Part shown: piece by piece, positions 34,610 to 47,000 of the stretch
Layout: each line of letters begins with the position of its first letter
How positions within the stretch are numbered: the first letter of the stretch is position 1
Origin: Notospermus geniculatus
Lineage: Eukaryota > Nemertea > Pilidiophora > Heteronemertea > Lineidae
Assembly (NCBI GenBank): GCA_002633025.1
Contig: NMRB01000038.1
Span: forward strand, 596,121 to 660,120
Direction: 5' to 3'
Length of the DNA: 64,000 nucleotides
Program-made: the position numbers and the translations under genes
Notes under the pieces: model-generated
Databases searched by the model: none
Told to the model about the DNA's origin: nothing
The model's input: the letters and a program-made list of their open reading frames with translations, nothing else

Positions 34610-35993
34610 TAGAACTAGTTTTCCACCCTAATAAAATCATAATCGGACTGTCAAGTTTAGAAGTGAACCAAAACACAAAACACACCATGATTTTACATTT
34701 GTTCATTATTTTGTGTTGCACTTTTTGTGGCGGATTACACGTATGGATGTGCTTCGGTTAGGTCGTTCCTGCGGGAATAGTTTCTATTTTAGAAGCAACC
34801 AAATCGATGGACCAATCAGCTTCGTCGAATTTGATCACATGATTTTGTGAGTGTAAACATTATCATGCGCAACAAGGAGGCAGCCTCTTAAATGACGTCA
34901 TTCCTACACGAAAAGAAGTACGGGGCACTAACGTTTGAAGGCAGTGTCAGTAAACATTCGGAACACCTCGGGTCTTTCCGTCATACTTCGGGAAAGCCCC
35001 TCGGATGTCATACAGTCATGCGTGGAATGATTCTGTACGTGATCGCGTCCCAAATTGTTAGGCTGCCGCATCACTCACAACAAGTCACCACCTCCCCGAC
35101 CAAAATATAACACCAGCAAACCCTGGCTGTCCGAAGGCGTATATACATGTACGCTCAAATATCTATAAATTGACATATATTTGATACGCTGTATGCAACC
35201 TTGTTCTATTCACGGCAAAAACTGTCGGACATTAAAATAACTGGCTGACATAATCTTTAAAGGCCTCTTCCAAGCGGTCGGGTGACAAACGCGGAAGGCG
35301 GAACGCCGGATTACGGACGGCGGATGGCGGAACTCTGAAGGCGGAATATGTGGTTGTGTATGGGCAGTTATATCCGCAAAAAGTAGATCTTGGCGAAACA
35401 GAGACGTAGGTTACAAAATCAGAGACGTGCTTTTAGAAAACAGATAAAAAAACCCTGGATGACTGGATTTACTGGATTGCGACTCCGTGCCCACCGCCGC
35501 CTGAATATACTGTAAAATCACTTATTTTTACCTTGTACTTTTATCAGCGTTTCTGACAAAGTGCATATTTCAACAGGGCATACTTAGCGATTAGGAAGAT
35601 CAACAGAAACATAACTTTTCTTTACTCAAGTTATGAAGTTCTATAAACACTTCCTCGTAAAAAGACTGCATTAAAGTTAGACTTCCGCATCTGGACCACC
35701 ATGACCTCGTGTTGTTACACTGTCATTGATTGCTGTGAGTACGCCACTTAAAGGGGCAAGGTTACATGGCTATTAGTAGTAACTTGCCTATCAAGTTGCA
35801 GTGATTCATCTCGCTGATGACACGACGCCTTGGGACACTTCCACGAAAGAACATGCAGTAGGACCTTTGCTCTAAAGGGCTGAAAATTACCGCTATACCT
35901 CCTCCAGTATTTGCAATGGGTATTGGTAAACAGAGAAATCAAGAAATGAAGAAATCGAGAACTCCCATGATCGATTAGTTTAACCATCACCTA

Positions 35994-37671
35994 TGGAATG
36001 CCAAAGTGGAATTTATTCAAGACTGATTTTTCGTTCAAGATTGGAAAAAGTAGGCCTACAGTCCAAGAATTTAATTTCCAAGAACTGTACAATCCTCCAA
36101 GATTTATAAAATATCGTCCAATATCTGAAATATTTCATCCAATATTGTCACGTGCGTCTTGCCAAGATGCACGTGACCACAAAACTGATGACTTCATGAA
36201 GTGCATGAATAACCCGGGTGCATTTCGTCATTTTCATGAATTTTTTTTGCATGGCAACTTTGACGTCTTGGACACTTCCAGTAAACAGCCTTGCAGGAGG
36301 GTCATTGCTCAAAAGGGCTCAAAATTAACGGTATACCTCCTCCGGGGTTCGGAATAGGGCGACAAGACCAATCCCTACAACTTTTCAAAAGGGACTCATA
36401 GTCAATTCGCAATCACTTAGGAGCTGCAGGCCTAATTCGAGGCACTTCCGGTATGCAACCATGCAGTGGGATTATTGCCAAAAGGGGCTGAAAATTAATG
36501 CTATACCTACCATAATTTGGGAATAGGGAGATAAGACCAATCCCGACAACTTTTCAAAAGGGACCTATAGTAAATTCTCAAGCACTTAGGAGCTGTAGGC
36601 CTATTTCGAGGCTATCGTTCATTTCATGATTTATGCTGAATATCAACCTCACTACACTTGACCACAAATGAGCGAAGAATCGAAGCCTGGACCCTGACCT
36701 ACGCCACAAGGCTCACATATCATCAATCCAGGTTTCTTTGGTGCAGGGGATGTTCTGCACGATGACCTACTATGCTTGTCTTTATTTCGGCAATAACGGC
36801 CTATACTGAATACATGCAGAACGGCATAGGTCCAACTAATCGATCTTGGGAGTTCTCGATTTCTTCATTTCTTGATTTCTCTGTTTACCAATACCCATTT
36901 GCAATAGGGAGATAAGACCAATCCCTACAACTTTTCAAAAGGGACCCATAGTAAATTCTCAAGGACTTAGGAGTTATATGTGTAAATTTACATAAAAAAC
37001 GTGAGTTCTTATTACATAACTAATGAAAACAATTAAAAACATGCTTATTTGGTTAAGAGGCACCATGTTTCTATCTGTTAGTAATACATTTATGGGGTGT
37101 AAATCCATCCGTTTAAAAGTTAGCTGTACATCGGGTGCCATCGGCCTGTACAAAGCTCAGTTCTTGGGTCCAATGATGAAGTCAGTTCCAAAAATTCAAT
37201 TGGCCGTAACTACCCCTTGGCACGCAGATCCAAGGGAGGACTTTTGATGAGGGATTGTACGGAAAAATTATTTCTGTGCCGATTTAGCCGGGTTGGACCA
37301 CTACTTTGACTGGACTAATAGGCCTAGTCCGAGTCTCCCCTTCATAGGCTGTCGCAGGCACCGTGCCGACATCGGCGTCAATAGTTTAAAATAGAAACAG
37401 AAGTCAGATATTCCACTACCGAAATAAAAGTAGACCCACAGGCAGAATTCGGCGTAATTCAGTGGAATTCCTCCTCTTGGGGGTCACCGGTAGTGTTTAG
37501 TAGTGTAATTTTTTTTTCAAATCTTTGAGGAATTTTACAATTCCTAGGCTTTCCTAGGCCTACGTTTTTTTTTATTATGTGACGACAGTTTAATTCTTGG
37601 ACTATATATTTTTTCAAATCTTTAACGAAAAATCGTCTTGAAGAACAAATTCCGCTTCGGCATTCCATAGC
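35994..37671. mobile_element. 1.7-kb foldback, TATGGAATGCC ends
   Basis: The first 80 bases (TATGGAATGCCAAAGTGG, TTCAAGACTGATTTTTCG) are mirrored at 37590-37671 (CGAAAAATCGTCTTGAA, CGGCATTCCATA). The same end sequence occurs inside the 3.6-kb foldback at 11719 and 13048, so this is a related family. Confidence 0.7.
36290..36985. repeat. Direct repeats of about 165-170 bp
   Basis: Blocks with AAAAGGGCT.AAAATTAA, GCTATACCT and CAACTTTTCAAAAGGGAC recur at about 36310-36410 and 36480-36575, with a partial third at 36905-36980 and a fourth fragment outside at 35870. Confidence 0.65.
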
Positions 37672-37680
37672 AGTACCGTA

Positions 37681-37908
37681 AGGCCCCGATTACATAGAGC
37701 TATACGCTATTCGGTATTCTAGGCACGTTTCGCAGGGCACGCGTATAGTGTGAATCGAGCAAGGTTATTTCCATGAGTGGTTTACATAAGGCTAAACTAT
37801 TCTGAGGGCACGCTATTCGCTTTTTGTTCGTATTGTGCATGTCCAATTTTTGACCGTATACCGAATACCGAATACCGTATAGCGTATAGCTCTATGTAAT
37901 CGGGGCCT
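37681..37908. mobile_element. 228-bp MITE, AGGCCCCGATTACATAGAGC ends
   Basis: The right end GCTCTATGTAATCGGGGCCT is the exact inverse, with TATACGCTATTCGGTATTC mirrored too. Its CATAGAGCTATACG core resembles the MITE at 10019-10608. Confidence 0.8.
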
Positions 37909-38563
37909 AATGAACGAATTGAGGCGGTGGTGAGCAATGAGTCACAATCCAGTAAATCCAGTCATCCAGGTTTTTCGAATACCCCCCTCCCCCCAACGTC
38001 TACTAGGGCCCCAAATCACAGCTAAACGTCTCTGCTTTGTTAAAGAACATCTTTGTTTTGTTAAACAACATACCTGTCTTCTAAAAGCACCTCCGACTCT
38101 GTTTTGTCGACGTCTACTTTTTGCGGATATAACCGCCCATATGTCACCCCATTCCGGCGTCCGCCATCCGCCCTCCGGCGTCCGGATCCGGTGTTGTATC
38201 TGCCAGTGTTTCTGTGGGTGAGTGTGTCCCCCTATTGTTTGGGAAACGCTGGCAGATAGATCGAGACGTTTCTTTGTGTGTCCTCTATTGTCAAGTCGCC
38301 GCTTATTCCGTCAGACAATAGGAGGGGGACACTCACAGATGGGGAACACTGGCAGATGTTACACCGGCGTCCGCCATCCGCGTTTGTCACTCGACCCTTC
38401 CAAGCTACAGAAATTGATCATGCAACACAGTGTCTTGACAATTTTCCATAAGTTTCCATAAGGAAAATTGCGACAGAAAACTTTCAGGTGGAAGGCCGCC
38501 TTTTCTCCAGTGCTGCAGCGGGAAGAGCAGTGGTGCCATCTGGCGGTAAATCGGCAGAATGCC

Positions 38564-38729
38564 GGTGTGAAAGAAATCCAAGTCCCCAGGAACCAAAATC
38601 CCGTCTTATTGTTCAGCGTAGGATTAGAATATATGGCTGAAAAGACCATGACCATTCGGATATAATCTTACAATCGCGGGCTATTGTTTGGCGGACTTGC
38701 ATTCCAAGGACGCTGATTCCTGTCACACC
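38564..38729. mobile_element. GGTGTGA..TCACACC MITE, copy 2
   Basis: About 80 percent like 17926-18094 by eye, with the same central CATGACCATTCGgATATAA. The stretch 38730-39060 holds nothing I can assign. Confidence 0.7.
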
Positions 38730-39065
38730 TGCCATGGAAACAGTGGTTTGTGAAGCAGAGGTACGGAGCGAAACAAAACACTGCCAGAGGAGTTTAGCAA
38801 AAGTAGGCACTTGTCATTACCGAGAAAAGGGGTATAAAAATGGTCTTACAACACAATAGCTGTAATGTACGTCTCTCCAGGTTGACAATAACAGTGGAGA
38901 GCCGAGTAAACTGATGACCAATGAAGATCACTTGCAACATGTGCCTTTATTTGCTGGAGCAGGTCGCAATAAGAACAGGTCACAAAAGAACTTGAAGAGA
39001 ACACATATGGTGACGAGCATACATACCATACCATCAATCATGATTGCGCTATTACTCCTAGAATG

Positions 39066-41536
39066 CAGGGGCCGGTTGCACAAAAGTTAATGAAATGGTC
39101 CATGGACCATGTGCTCACCCGTTTGGCCATAAAAGTATAATGACAGAGAGAGGTACTGTCAGTTATAAGCAATCTTGGTCAAGTCATTCCCAAGTTGCAA
39201 TACTTCAATGATTTTCAGGTTATGCCACCTGGCGGCCATATTAGAAGTCCGATCGGGCCGAAACTCGGTGTTTTGGAAGGTACCCCTCTAATACACGTTG
39301 CAAGACATGAAGACACTCGGTGAAATAATGAAGAACTGTGACAGGTTCATTACTTTTGTAGAACTTTGACCTCTGTGACCTTGAAAAGCAAGTCAAATCA
39401 AAAACCTGTTATATGTATTATGTATCCTAATTAGATACATCCAGTCATTAGTTCAGGAGGTATTGCACTTTTTGTGCTTTTGGTTTTGGCCACCTGGAGG
39501 CCAAGCCAAGAATCGAATCGGACCGAAACTTGGTGTCATAGGTCATCTGGCCTACATGTACCACGTTTCAGATAAATAGCTGCAACGGTTACGAAACGTG
39601 CCCTGCTGACGGCCCACAGACGACGACGGACGCTGCACAACGACAAAAGCTCACAGGTGAGCTAATGAAATGGTCCATGGACCATGTGCTCACCTGTGTG
39701 ACTGTACCAGAAGAACACATGACAAATGTTAAAGCACAATGTTCTGGGGCAAGCATTAGTTCCAGGAACAGAGGGTACTAGTACCCAGACACCTGATCAC
39801 ACCAAGTCATAAGATATAACATAATTTTGAAATGATCCAGTCATTACGTGTACTTCAGGAGTTATTGCACTTTTGGTGTTTTGCGTTTTGGCCACCTGGT
39901 GGCCAAGCGAAGAATCAAATCGGACCGAAACTTGGTGTCATAGGTCATATGACCCAGAGGTATTAAACCAGGAGCCCAGAGAGGTTTAATCAGCATCTCG
40001 AGTACAAAAACTTTTTGTGGTATGTGTGCTAGATTTCACCCCACTGACCACAAAAACCCAATTCTTAAGTTCCGCAAGCTGTACGTTTGGAAGATACAGC
40101 TGTTTTAATTTTGCATACTGACATTATCATTGGAGCAAAATCAGAGCATTGTACAGGGTCTTGGAAACTGATGTACAGCTTACTTTTAAACGGGTGGCTT
40201 GAGACCCTATAAATGTATTGCCAATAGATAGAAACATGGGCCCACTGAATCAGATTAGCATGTTCTTATATGTTTTTTTCGTTGTCTGATGAGAAATTCA
40301 GCAAATAGTGTATGTATGGGTCAAAATTCAAAAAAAGACATCAATGCGTCATTTCCAGGATAGTAAACTACATAAGAATATGTTTTTCCGACTCAGGGGG
40401 CCCATGTTTCTATCTGTTGGCAATACATTTATAGGGTCTAAGGCCAACCGTTTAAAAGTTAGCTGTACATCAGTTTCCAGGACCCTGTACAATGCTCTGA
40501 TTTTGCTCCAATGATAAAGTCAGTATGCAAAATTAAAATGGCTGTATCTTCCAAACGTACAGTTTGCGGAACTTAAGAATTGGGTTTTTGTGGTCAGTGG
40601 GTTGAAATCTAACACACAAACCCAAAAAAGTTTTTGTACTCGAGATGCTGATTAAATCTCTCTGGGCTCCCGGACTATACATGTATACATGTACCAAGTT
40701 TCAGGTCAATAGCCCCAGCGGTTACGAAATGCGCCACCAAAAGGCAAAATTCCGAAATTTGACCTCTGACCTTGAAAAGTAGGTCAAATCAAAAACCTGT
40801 TATGCACCCTCATTAGATACACGTACAATAAAAATTTGGAGGTGATCCAGTCAATAGTTCAGGAGTTATTGCACTTTTTGTGTTTTCGGTTTCTGCCACC
40901 AGTTGGCCAAGCTAAGAGTCGAAATGAACCGAAATTCGGTGTCATAGGTCATCTGACCTAGGGGCATATATGTACCAAGTTTCAGGTCAATAGCCCCAGC
41001 GGTTACGAAATGTGCCACCAAAAGGCAAAATTCTGAACTTTGACCTCAGTGACCTTGAAAAGTAGGTCAAATCAAAAACCCGTTACATATGTTATGTATC
41101 CTCATTAGATACACCTATGATAAAAATTTGGAGAAGATCCGGCCGTTAGTTCAGGAGTTATTGCACTTTTTGTGTTTCCGGTTTTCGCCACCTGGTGGTC
41201 AAGCGAAGAATCGAATCGGACCGAAACTGGGTGTGGTAGGTCCTCTGACCTAGGGGTATATATGTACCCAGTTTCAGATCAATAGCCCCAGCGGTTACGA
41301 AACATGCCCTGCTAACGGACGACGACGGACGCCGACGACGACGACGGACGACGGACACACAACCATTGTATAAGCTCACCACAGGTGAGCTAAAAATCGC
41401 TGTTAGTTTTCATCTTGGCGTTAACTTATCCAAAAGTGTTAGTTTTGTAAGTTAAAACAAAGTTTAAAGGATTTAACAGGAAGAGTTAAATTATAAACAG
41501 ACTTATCTTTTCAACGTTCTGTCCAACCGGCCCCTG
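39066..41536. mobile_element. 2.5-kb transposon built of ~290-bp tandem units
   Basis: Ends CAGGGGCCGGTTGCACA and TGTCCAACCGGCCCCTG are inverted. The body is a set of direct repeats of about 290 bp (TTCAGGAGTTATTGCACTTT, GCCACCTGGTGGCCAAGC, CCCCAGCGGTTACGAAA, CCTTGAAAAGTAGGTCAAAT). Near the right end is a GACGACGACGGACGCCGACG microsatellite. A CAGGGGC terminus suggests hAT, but no clean 8-bp TSD is visible. Non-coding. It hosts the 706-bp palindrome at 39968-40673. Confidence 0.7.
39968..40673. mobile_element. 706-bp near-perfect palindrome
   Basis: CCAGGAGCCCAGAGAGGTTT is mirrored at the far end, and the match runs with few differences to a short centre near 40320. It interrupts one tandem unit of the surrounding element. 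The arms contain the GTACAGCTTACTTTTAAACG and CCAATAGATAGAAACATG blocks also present at 13330-13690 and 37050-37160. Confidence 0.85.
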
Positions 41537-41571
41537 AATTGCACCACAGGGAGCAGAGAAAGGTCCTTATA

Positions 41572-41898
41572 AGCTATATGTGCACACAGAGCTTAGTGCT
41601 TGCGCGATCGTAGCCGCAGCGAAACCTTACAACCACGAATTCCTCTAATTCCTTGCGCCGCTGTGTGAAAACAAGGGCGCAAGGATCTTGGCGCGGCCTT
41701 GCGTCCTGTAGCTGGGCGTACACGGCTGCGGCAAATATAAAAAAAAATTGATATATACGATTCCATCTGCGCCTGGGGACGCAAGCATAAAACGGCTTGC
41801 GGCCTCGGGTGCACATAGAGATTTCTTGGGCCTTGCGTCCTCTCGAAGAGGCTTGCGGCTAAGATCACGCAAGCACTAAGCTCTGTGTACACATAGCT
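41572..41898. mobile_element. 327-bp palindromic MITE
   Basis: AGCTATATGTGCACACAGAG and CTCTGTGTACACATAGCT, then GCTTAGTGCTTGCG mirrored; GCGCAAGG-type words in the middle. Open frames here are palindrome artefacts. Confidence 0.7.
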
Positions 41899-42059
41899 TG
41901 AGTTCAACCGAAAAGCTTCAATGAATTAATATGTCTCTAGTAAATGTTGACGAATCTACAGTTTCTGATGTCTGCAATAGGCCTAATGTCAGATATTAAA
42001 TGCAGAAGAATCATTTTTTGGCATCCATTCAAAACTGCAGAATACAACAATAGAATACA

Positions 42060-42438
42060 TAGACTGGTCCCCTGTCGTACCGCTCCGTTCCTCCACTACT
42101 ACGACGACAGGCCGCGTCCGCCATGTTTGCCGGAATTCTGACACACGTATGCATATTCGTTTAGCTGACACGCGGAATGCGGTATGGGGACGCGGAAACC
42201 CTGGCGGAAAGATATGTTATATGCGAAAATGCATTGCATTTTCCGCTTCCGCGTTCCTCAATCCGCATTCCCCGTGTCAGCTAAATGCGCTTTTACGGTG
42301 TGGGAGTCTCTAAAAATAGATGATGAGCTCATGGCGCGACCTTTGATGACCTCTGGTTGACCAATCACATGCCGAGTTGGCTTTCAAGATGCCTGTCGTA
42401 GAAGTCAACGCATGCACTACGACAAGGGGACCAGTCTA
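42060..42438. mobile_element. TAGACTGGTCCCC element, copy 2, 9-bp TSD
   Basis: TAGAATACA at 42051-42059 and 42439-42447 flank ends identical to copy 1 (11756-12010). Larger because of a nested palindrome (about 42161-42287, TTAGCTGACACG ends). Confidence 0.85.
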
Positions 42439-42501
42439 TAGAATACACTCCCAAGAAGAGTGAACACAGAGTAAGGTCAATTGGACATATGAACGCACAA
42501 T

Positions 42502-42722
42502 GGGTCATATGAATAAAGACTAGTAAATGCTTTTACTTGAAATTTGCAACACAAATAATGCACTAGGCAATGCTGTACAAATCTGAAGTAAAAGAATTTG
42601 CTAGTCTTTATTCAGGTGACCCAATGAATGCTTTTACTTAATTTTGCAATACAAATGCACCAGGCAATTCTGTACAAATATTGTAGTAAACGCATTTGCT
42701 AGTCTGTATTGATATGGCCCAA
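42502..42722. mobile_element. GGGTCATATGAATAAAG MITEs, tandem pair
   Basis: One full unit (42502-42622) is followed directly by a second lacking its left tip (42623-42722). Confidence 0.65.
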
Positions 42723-42731
42723 TAAGTCTCT

Positions 42732-44004
42732 AGAGGTTCTTCACGTGACTTCACAACTGAAAACGTCCGCCATTTCGGCCGTCAAATGACGCAACGTCAC
42801 AGCATCAATACAACGTTTTTGACGCAGTTTGGGCGTCGTGGGCAGTCAAAGGACCTCTTCCACCACTGTCTGCAGCAAGCCGTATGGACCACAGGGACTT
42901 GAGGCATGCGTTGCAGGGGGTGATGGGTGTGTTACAGGAGGTCCAATAACACACACCCGAGTAATGACGTAGGCCTATAGCCACTACTGGGTATACGTCA
43001 GTATACCGTGTCATTACTCGGGGGGGGGGGGGGTGTTATTGGACGTCTGTAACACACCCATCACCCCCTGCAACGCATGCCTCAAGTCCCTGTGGTATGG
43101 ATGATTTGCTTTGTTTTCAACACGGTTTTCACACCAGACCAACTAATTATGCTCAGAAACTGAGAGGTTAAGTGATTTGTTTAGTTGTAAGCTCCCGCTA
43201 AACTTTTCAACCGAGAATAAGACGGCAGCCTCCATCACCCCGGCGAATCAGGGGCCATATTCATGAAGCCTTCGCAACTTTAGCTTGCACGCAAATCTAT
43301 TGTAAGGCAGTGAGTGAAGAATAGGGCATGTGCAGCCAAACAATAGATTTGCGTGCACGGCGAAGTTGCGAAGGCTTCGTGAATATGGCCCCAGTATCCT
43401 GGGTGCCGAGTCTTCGGCGTGGCAAGTGAAGATTCCGAGCCACCGGTATTCCTGAATTCCGCGCGAAAAGAGACGAACGCGATGAGAATGCGGCTCTCCT
43501 GCTTCATCAGCATGGTGAGATTATTTGATCACACTTGCATTCGGATCTCAATATGCGTAACAAATTATGCTAGCATTGATTAAGAAATCGGTTGCTCTTG
43601 ACAGCGTCACGAAGCGAAAAACTTTGAATGCCTGGTGCGTGCCGTAGGCCCACTGTGACTGACAGCCGTCTGGCTGGCCGTGGCGATCAGATGATCATAT
43701 TTAATACAATATTCTGCAAATACATTCAAAATAAGCATGGTTATGGTAGGATATTCACTCTAGATCCGAATGCAGTGCAAAAATCTCACACTCACCGTGG
43801 GATTTGGCAGATTGAACATCTTTTTCTTGCCCTTCCTCGAGCGACCATTTTGCGCGGCATTCAGGATGACCATGATGACTCGGACTCGGAATCGGCACTT
43901 GCCACGCCGAAGACTCGGCGGTTAGGATACCGATTCGCCGGGGTGTCCATGGCTTCATTTTGACGGCCAGTATGGCGGCCGTGTGACGTCAATGAAGAAC
44001 CTCT
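42732..44004. mobile_element. 1.3-kb element containing three palindromes
   Basis: Ends AGAGGTTCTTCACGTGAC and GTCAATGAAGAACCTCT are inverted. Inside are a palindrome at 42888-43096 (GGCATGCGTTGCAGGGGGTG mirrored, with an 11-14 G run at 43020), one at 43252-43394 (GGGGCCATATTCATGAAGCC mirrored) and mirrored CGAGTCTTCGGCGTGGCAAG at 43410 and 43905. The middle palindrome uses a CAATAGATTTGCGTGCA arm much like the hairpin repeats at 4.9 and 49.3 kb. Confidence 0.65.
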
Positions 44005-44076
44005 GTTCTTTTGCAAGAATTGTCATGACTCTTTGTAGGCCTAATGGTATGGTGCCGATACGAACGAAGAATAGCT

Positions 44077-47000
44077 TCAACCCTTGAAGTTCTCATATAA
44101 GTTGGTGAGCTGTTTACAGATCTCCTCACACAATACCTTCCACTTCATCCCGTGAACAGACTGCCTGTCTGGATGGTAATGGGTCACAGCTTTCTGCAGG
44201 GCTTTCTTCACGCATCCAAAATCCTCTTTGTCAGTGGGGACCGGCATCTTATGTCTTTTATTTTTAGGAGGGAAACGCACGTAGACGAAATCCATGAGTG
44301 CAATCGCTTGCTTGCATCGCTCCAATCTTGTGAAGAAACCAATTCTGTTTGGACATTTTTCTGCAAGTTCCTTCAGCTCATCCTTTACTTCTTCCACATA
44401 TTTGGCACGAACGTTCTCCCATTTTTGTTCTTCTTCTGCAACTTTCTCCATCTGATAACGCTCAAGCGTTTCAGTGGCATCTCTATACCAATCTGCAGAT
44501 AGAAGAAATTTTTACAAACTGACAGCACGTTTTGTCCACACATATTATTTTAAAGCCTCACAGTATTGAATTTTACGACATTTTCAAAGTGTAGACTGTG
44601 CAGGTAGAAGTCTCATAGCCTCGTGTTGGTCCCCAAAATACTTGCCTGATACGTATTTCAAAGAATCAAGACCTAGTTTTCAGCACACAACGAAAAAAAC
44701 GGCTTACTGGAATAAACCAACGCAACGCAATGATCCTAGTTCCTATTTTACCCATTTGCCGCTGCTTTGGTTGGCGTAGTAAGCACGTAACATATGCGCG
44801 GGTCGAGGATTGATGCTTCCGGCAGGGACCATTCAATGGGCCGATTTCACAAAGGGCGTTTAAAGCCTCGCTTATGTCGCCCTACGCTGAGATGGAAATA
44901 GCGTCAACAAGTTGCAACTCATAACTTATGTCGCCACCGACTAGAAAAATACCGATCGGTCGCAACTACCTGGAACTAGTTTATCGCCGTCTTTTGAGTG
45001 CTTATGTCGACAACGACTTCTTTTGATTTTAAGTGACGTGGTGATAAGATCACGTGGTCACGTTAGGCCACGTGGAATGTAAAGCGAATTTCATTGTCTG
45101 TCTTCAGGATACAGTTGTCGACTAGTCGCTGAAGTTGAACATGTGCGACTTTCAGGATCTGGATATTTTTAGTCTGCAACTAGTTGGCAACTGGTTACTC
45201 GCTGACGCCCCCCGAGAGCTTATGTCACCAAATAGTTGTGACTAATTAGTTCCAATTATGCGCCGATTATCAGTTGCCAACTAGTTCTGACTGTACGTGA
45301 GGGCGACATAAGAGAGGCTTAAGACTTAGACGCGTGTAACTTTGTCAAATGCATGGTGGAAGTGCGTGCGTTTAGTGAAGTTACACGCGTCTAAGTCTTA
45401 AACGCGCTTTGTGAAATCGGCCCATTGTGTATCAATCCGGCAGTCATGATAGTCTCGGGCAACTATACTAAAACGTTCATGGCCATCGTGGTGTAACGCA
45501 CTCACCTGAAATGCGCGAGCCTAGCCTCTCCCAATGATCCCATACTGGTCTCCTGACCAACCTACATACACGTAGTGGCAACTAGACTGATACTCTCTTC
45601 AGCTCTGATACAAGTCCAGGTAGTGAGCCAGAAAATGTCCGCCGTCTTTTTCATCACTTGAGAAGTTTGACGAGCCGTAACATCATTACCAATCATTCTT
45701 CAGGTAAGAGACCATTCTTGAACGTATTCCTTTACGTCTGGCAACAGCCTTCATGCCAGATTAATAACTTGGAGCATTCATAGACTTCACGTCGAGCTTG
45801 GAAACATGATCTATGCATAGGCCTATGCCGCGACTCGTGAGTGCGTGCATGATGTACATGACGTCGTGACGACGTGTAGTCCTACACGTGTATTGATCGA
45901 TCGATCGCCAGTTCGCCGTCAAGCTTTTAAACACCGCCATCTAACGTCGACATAACAAATCAGCTAATCATTTGGAAACAGTGATTACTCCCATTGCGCT
46001 GCATTGCGTTGCGTTGCGTTTTTTCCAGTAAGCCGAAAAAAACTGCAGGCAGAGCTCTAATGCATTCAGATAGTATAGGCCTTATATACACATTTTACAC
46101 TACGCTAACGTCGGAGAACGTTAGCACTTTCTGAATTCAATACAGTGAGGCTTTAATTTACGACATGTCCAGACATATCAAATTGGGGACAAACATCCAA
46201 AGATGAAAAGTCCTCTATTCGTATATACCAGACCCAAATGCATGTTTCATGGACAGAAAGTGGCGTAAATGGAGCATTTTCTGTGGATAAGGCGATATTT
46301 CAATTTCTGGTATTTTTTTACGTCCACAATTCCTACCATCCTCGCACCCAGGGTCTTCACAACCGCTCCCCTTCTCGCGCTTGATTCAGACCCTGGCGAC
46401 ATCCATGCCATTCTAGTGGGGAACCAGCAGAGCAGTCGACTCCGCCGAATTCAGCCAATCACAGCGAAGCTTCTAAACCGTTTTGGTCATTCACAAATAT
46501 GGCAGCTGTAAAGTTTTCTCGATTCGCTGGCAAAAATCAGTGAATTTCTGATTGTTCCTGAATAAACTTCGCGTCAAAATGATTCTCACGGTTCCAGTTC
46601 GTTAATTTGGGGCAGCTATCATTTGACAGCGTACATAAATTACGGAATGAATGAGATGGAATGCTACTACACTGGTATCCGGTACTTCGTTACACCAGAT
46701 CTATGTGCAGACGTTGTAGCACTGCGTGCGATATTTGCCCATTACATCAAGTGGTGTTTCCCCACTGCGTTGCATGGTTTGTTCGTGAATTACCAATGGC
46801 GAGTACACGAGGGAATGGCCCTCTATTCCACTGAAATGGGGTGGATGGCCTCAGGACATTTAGAGAGGATGCGCAGCTTTCCGACTTCGGCTCCGACTTC
46901 AACTACGAGAATGAACTGCAGTCCGCTATGGACATCCTTGATGAAAACGATGTGATAGACGTTTTCAATTCGTGAAACACCATAAATTGAAGGCAGAAAA

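Larger units (their letters stand above)
35266..38410. repeat. Diverged inverted arms enclosing several elements
   Basis: 35270-35400 (CGGGTGACAAACGCGGA, GGATGGCGGA, TATATCCGCAAAAAGTAG) is mirrored in pieces at 38115-38190 and 38365-38400. The outer unit may be an old transposon now filled with later inserts. Boundaries are uncertain. Confidence 0.4.
44701..46034. mobile_element. GGCTTACTGGAA element, copy 2, 9-bp TSD
   Basis: Same ends as 24446-25220, flanked by GAAAAAAAC at 44692-44700 and 46035-46043. It carries a further insert of about 590 bp at 44837-45424. The exon-like module is at 45549-45703. Confidence 0.85.
44554..46152. mobile_element. TTAA MITE copy split by a nested element
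   Basis: Left AGCCTCACAGTATTGAATTT, right AATTCAATACAGTGAGGCT, TTAA at 44550-44553 and 46153-46156. The outer parts (44554-44700 and 46035-46152) match 23571-23850. Located 58 bp upstream of the last exon's acceptor, within an intron of the TPR/J gene. Confidence 0.8.

Noticed and set aside
41158-41382. Arginine- and serine-rich minus-strand frame
   Set aside because: It arises from the GAC microsatellite and the tandem-repeat unit.
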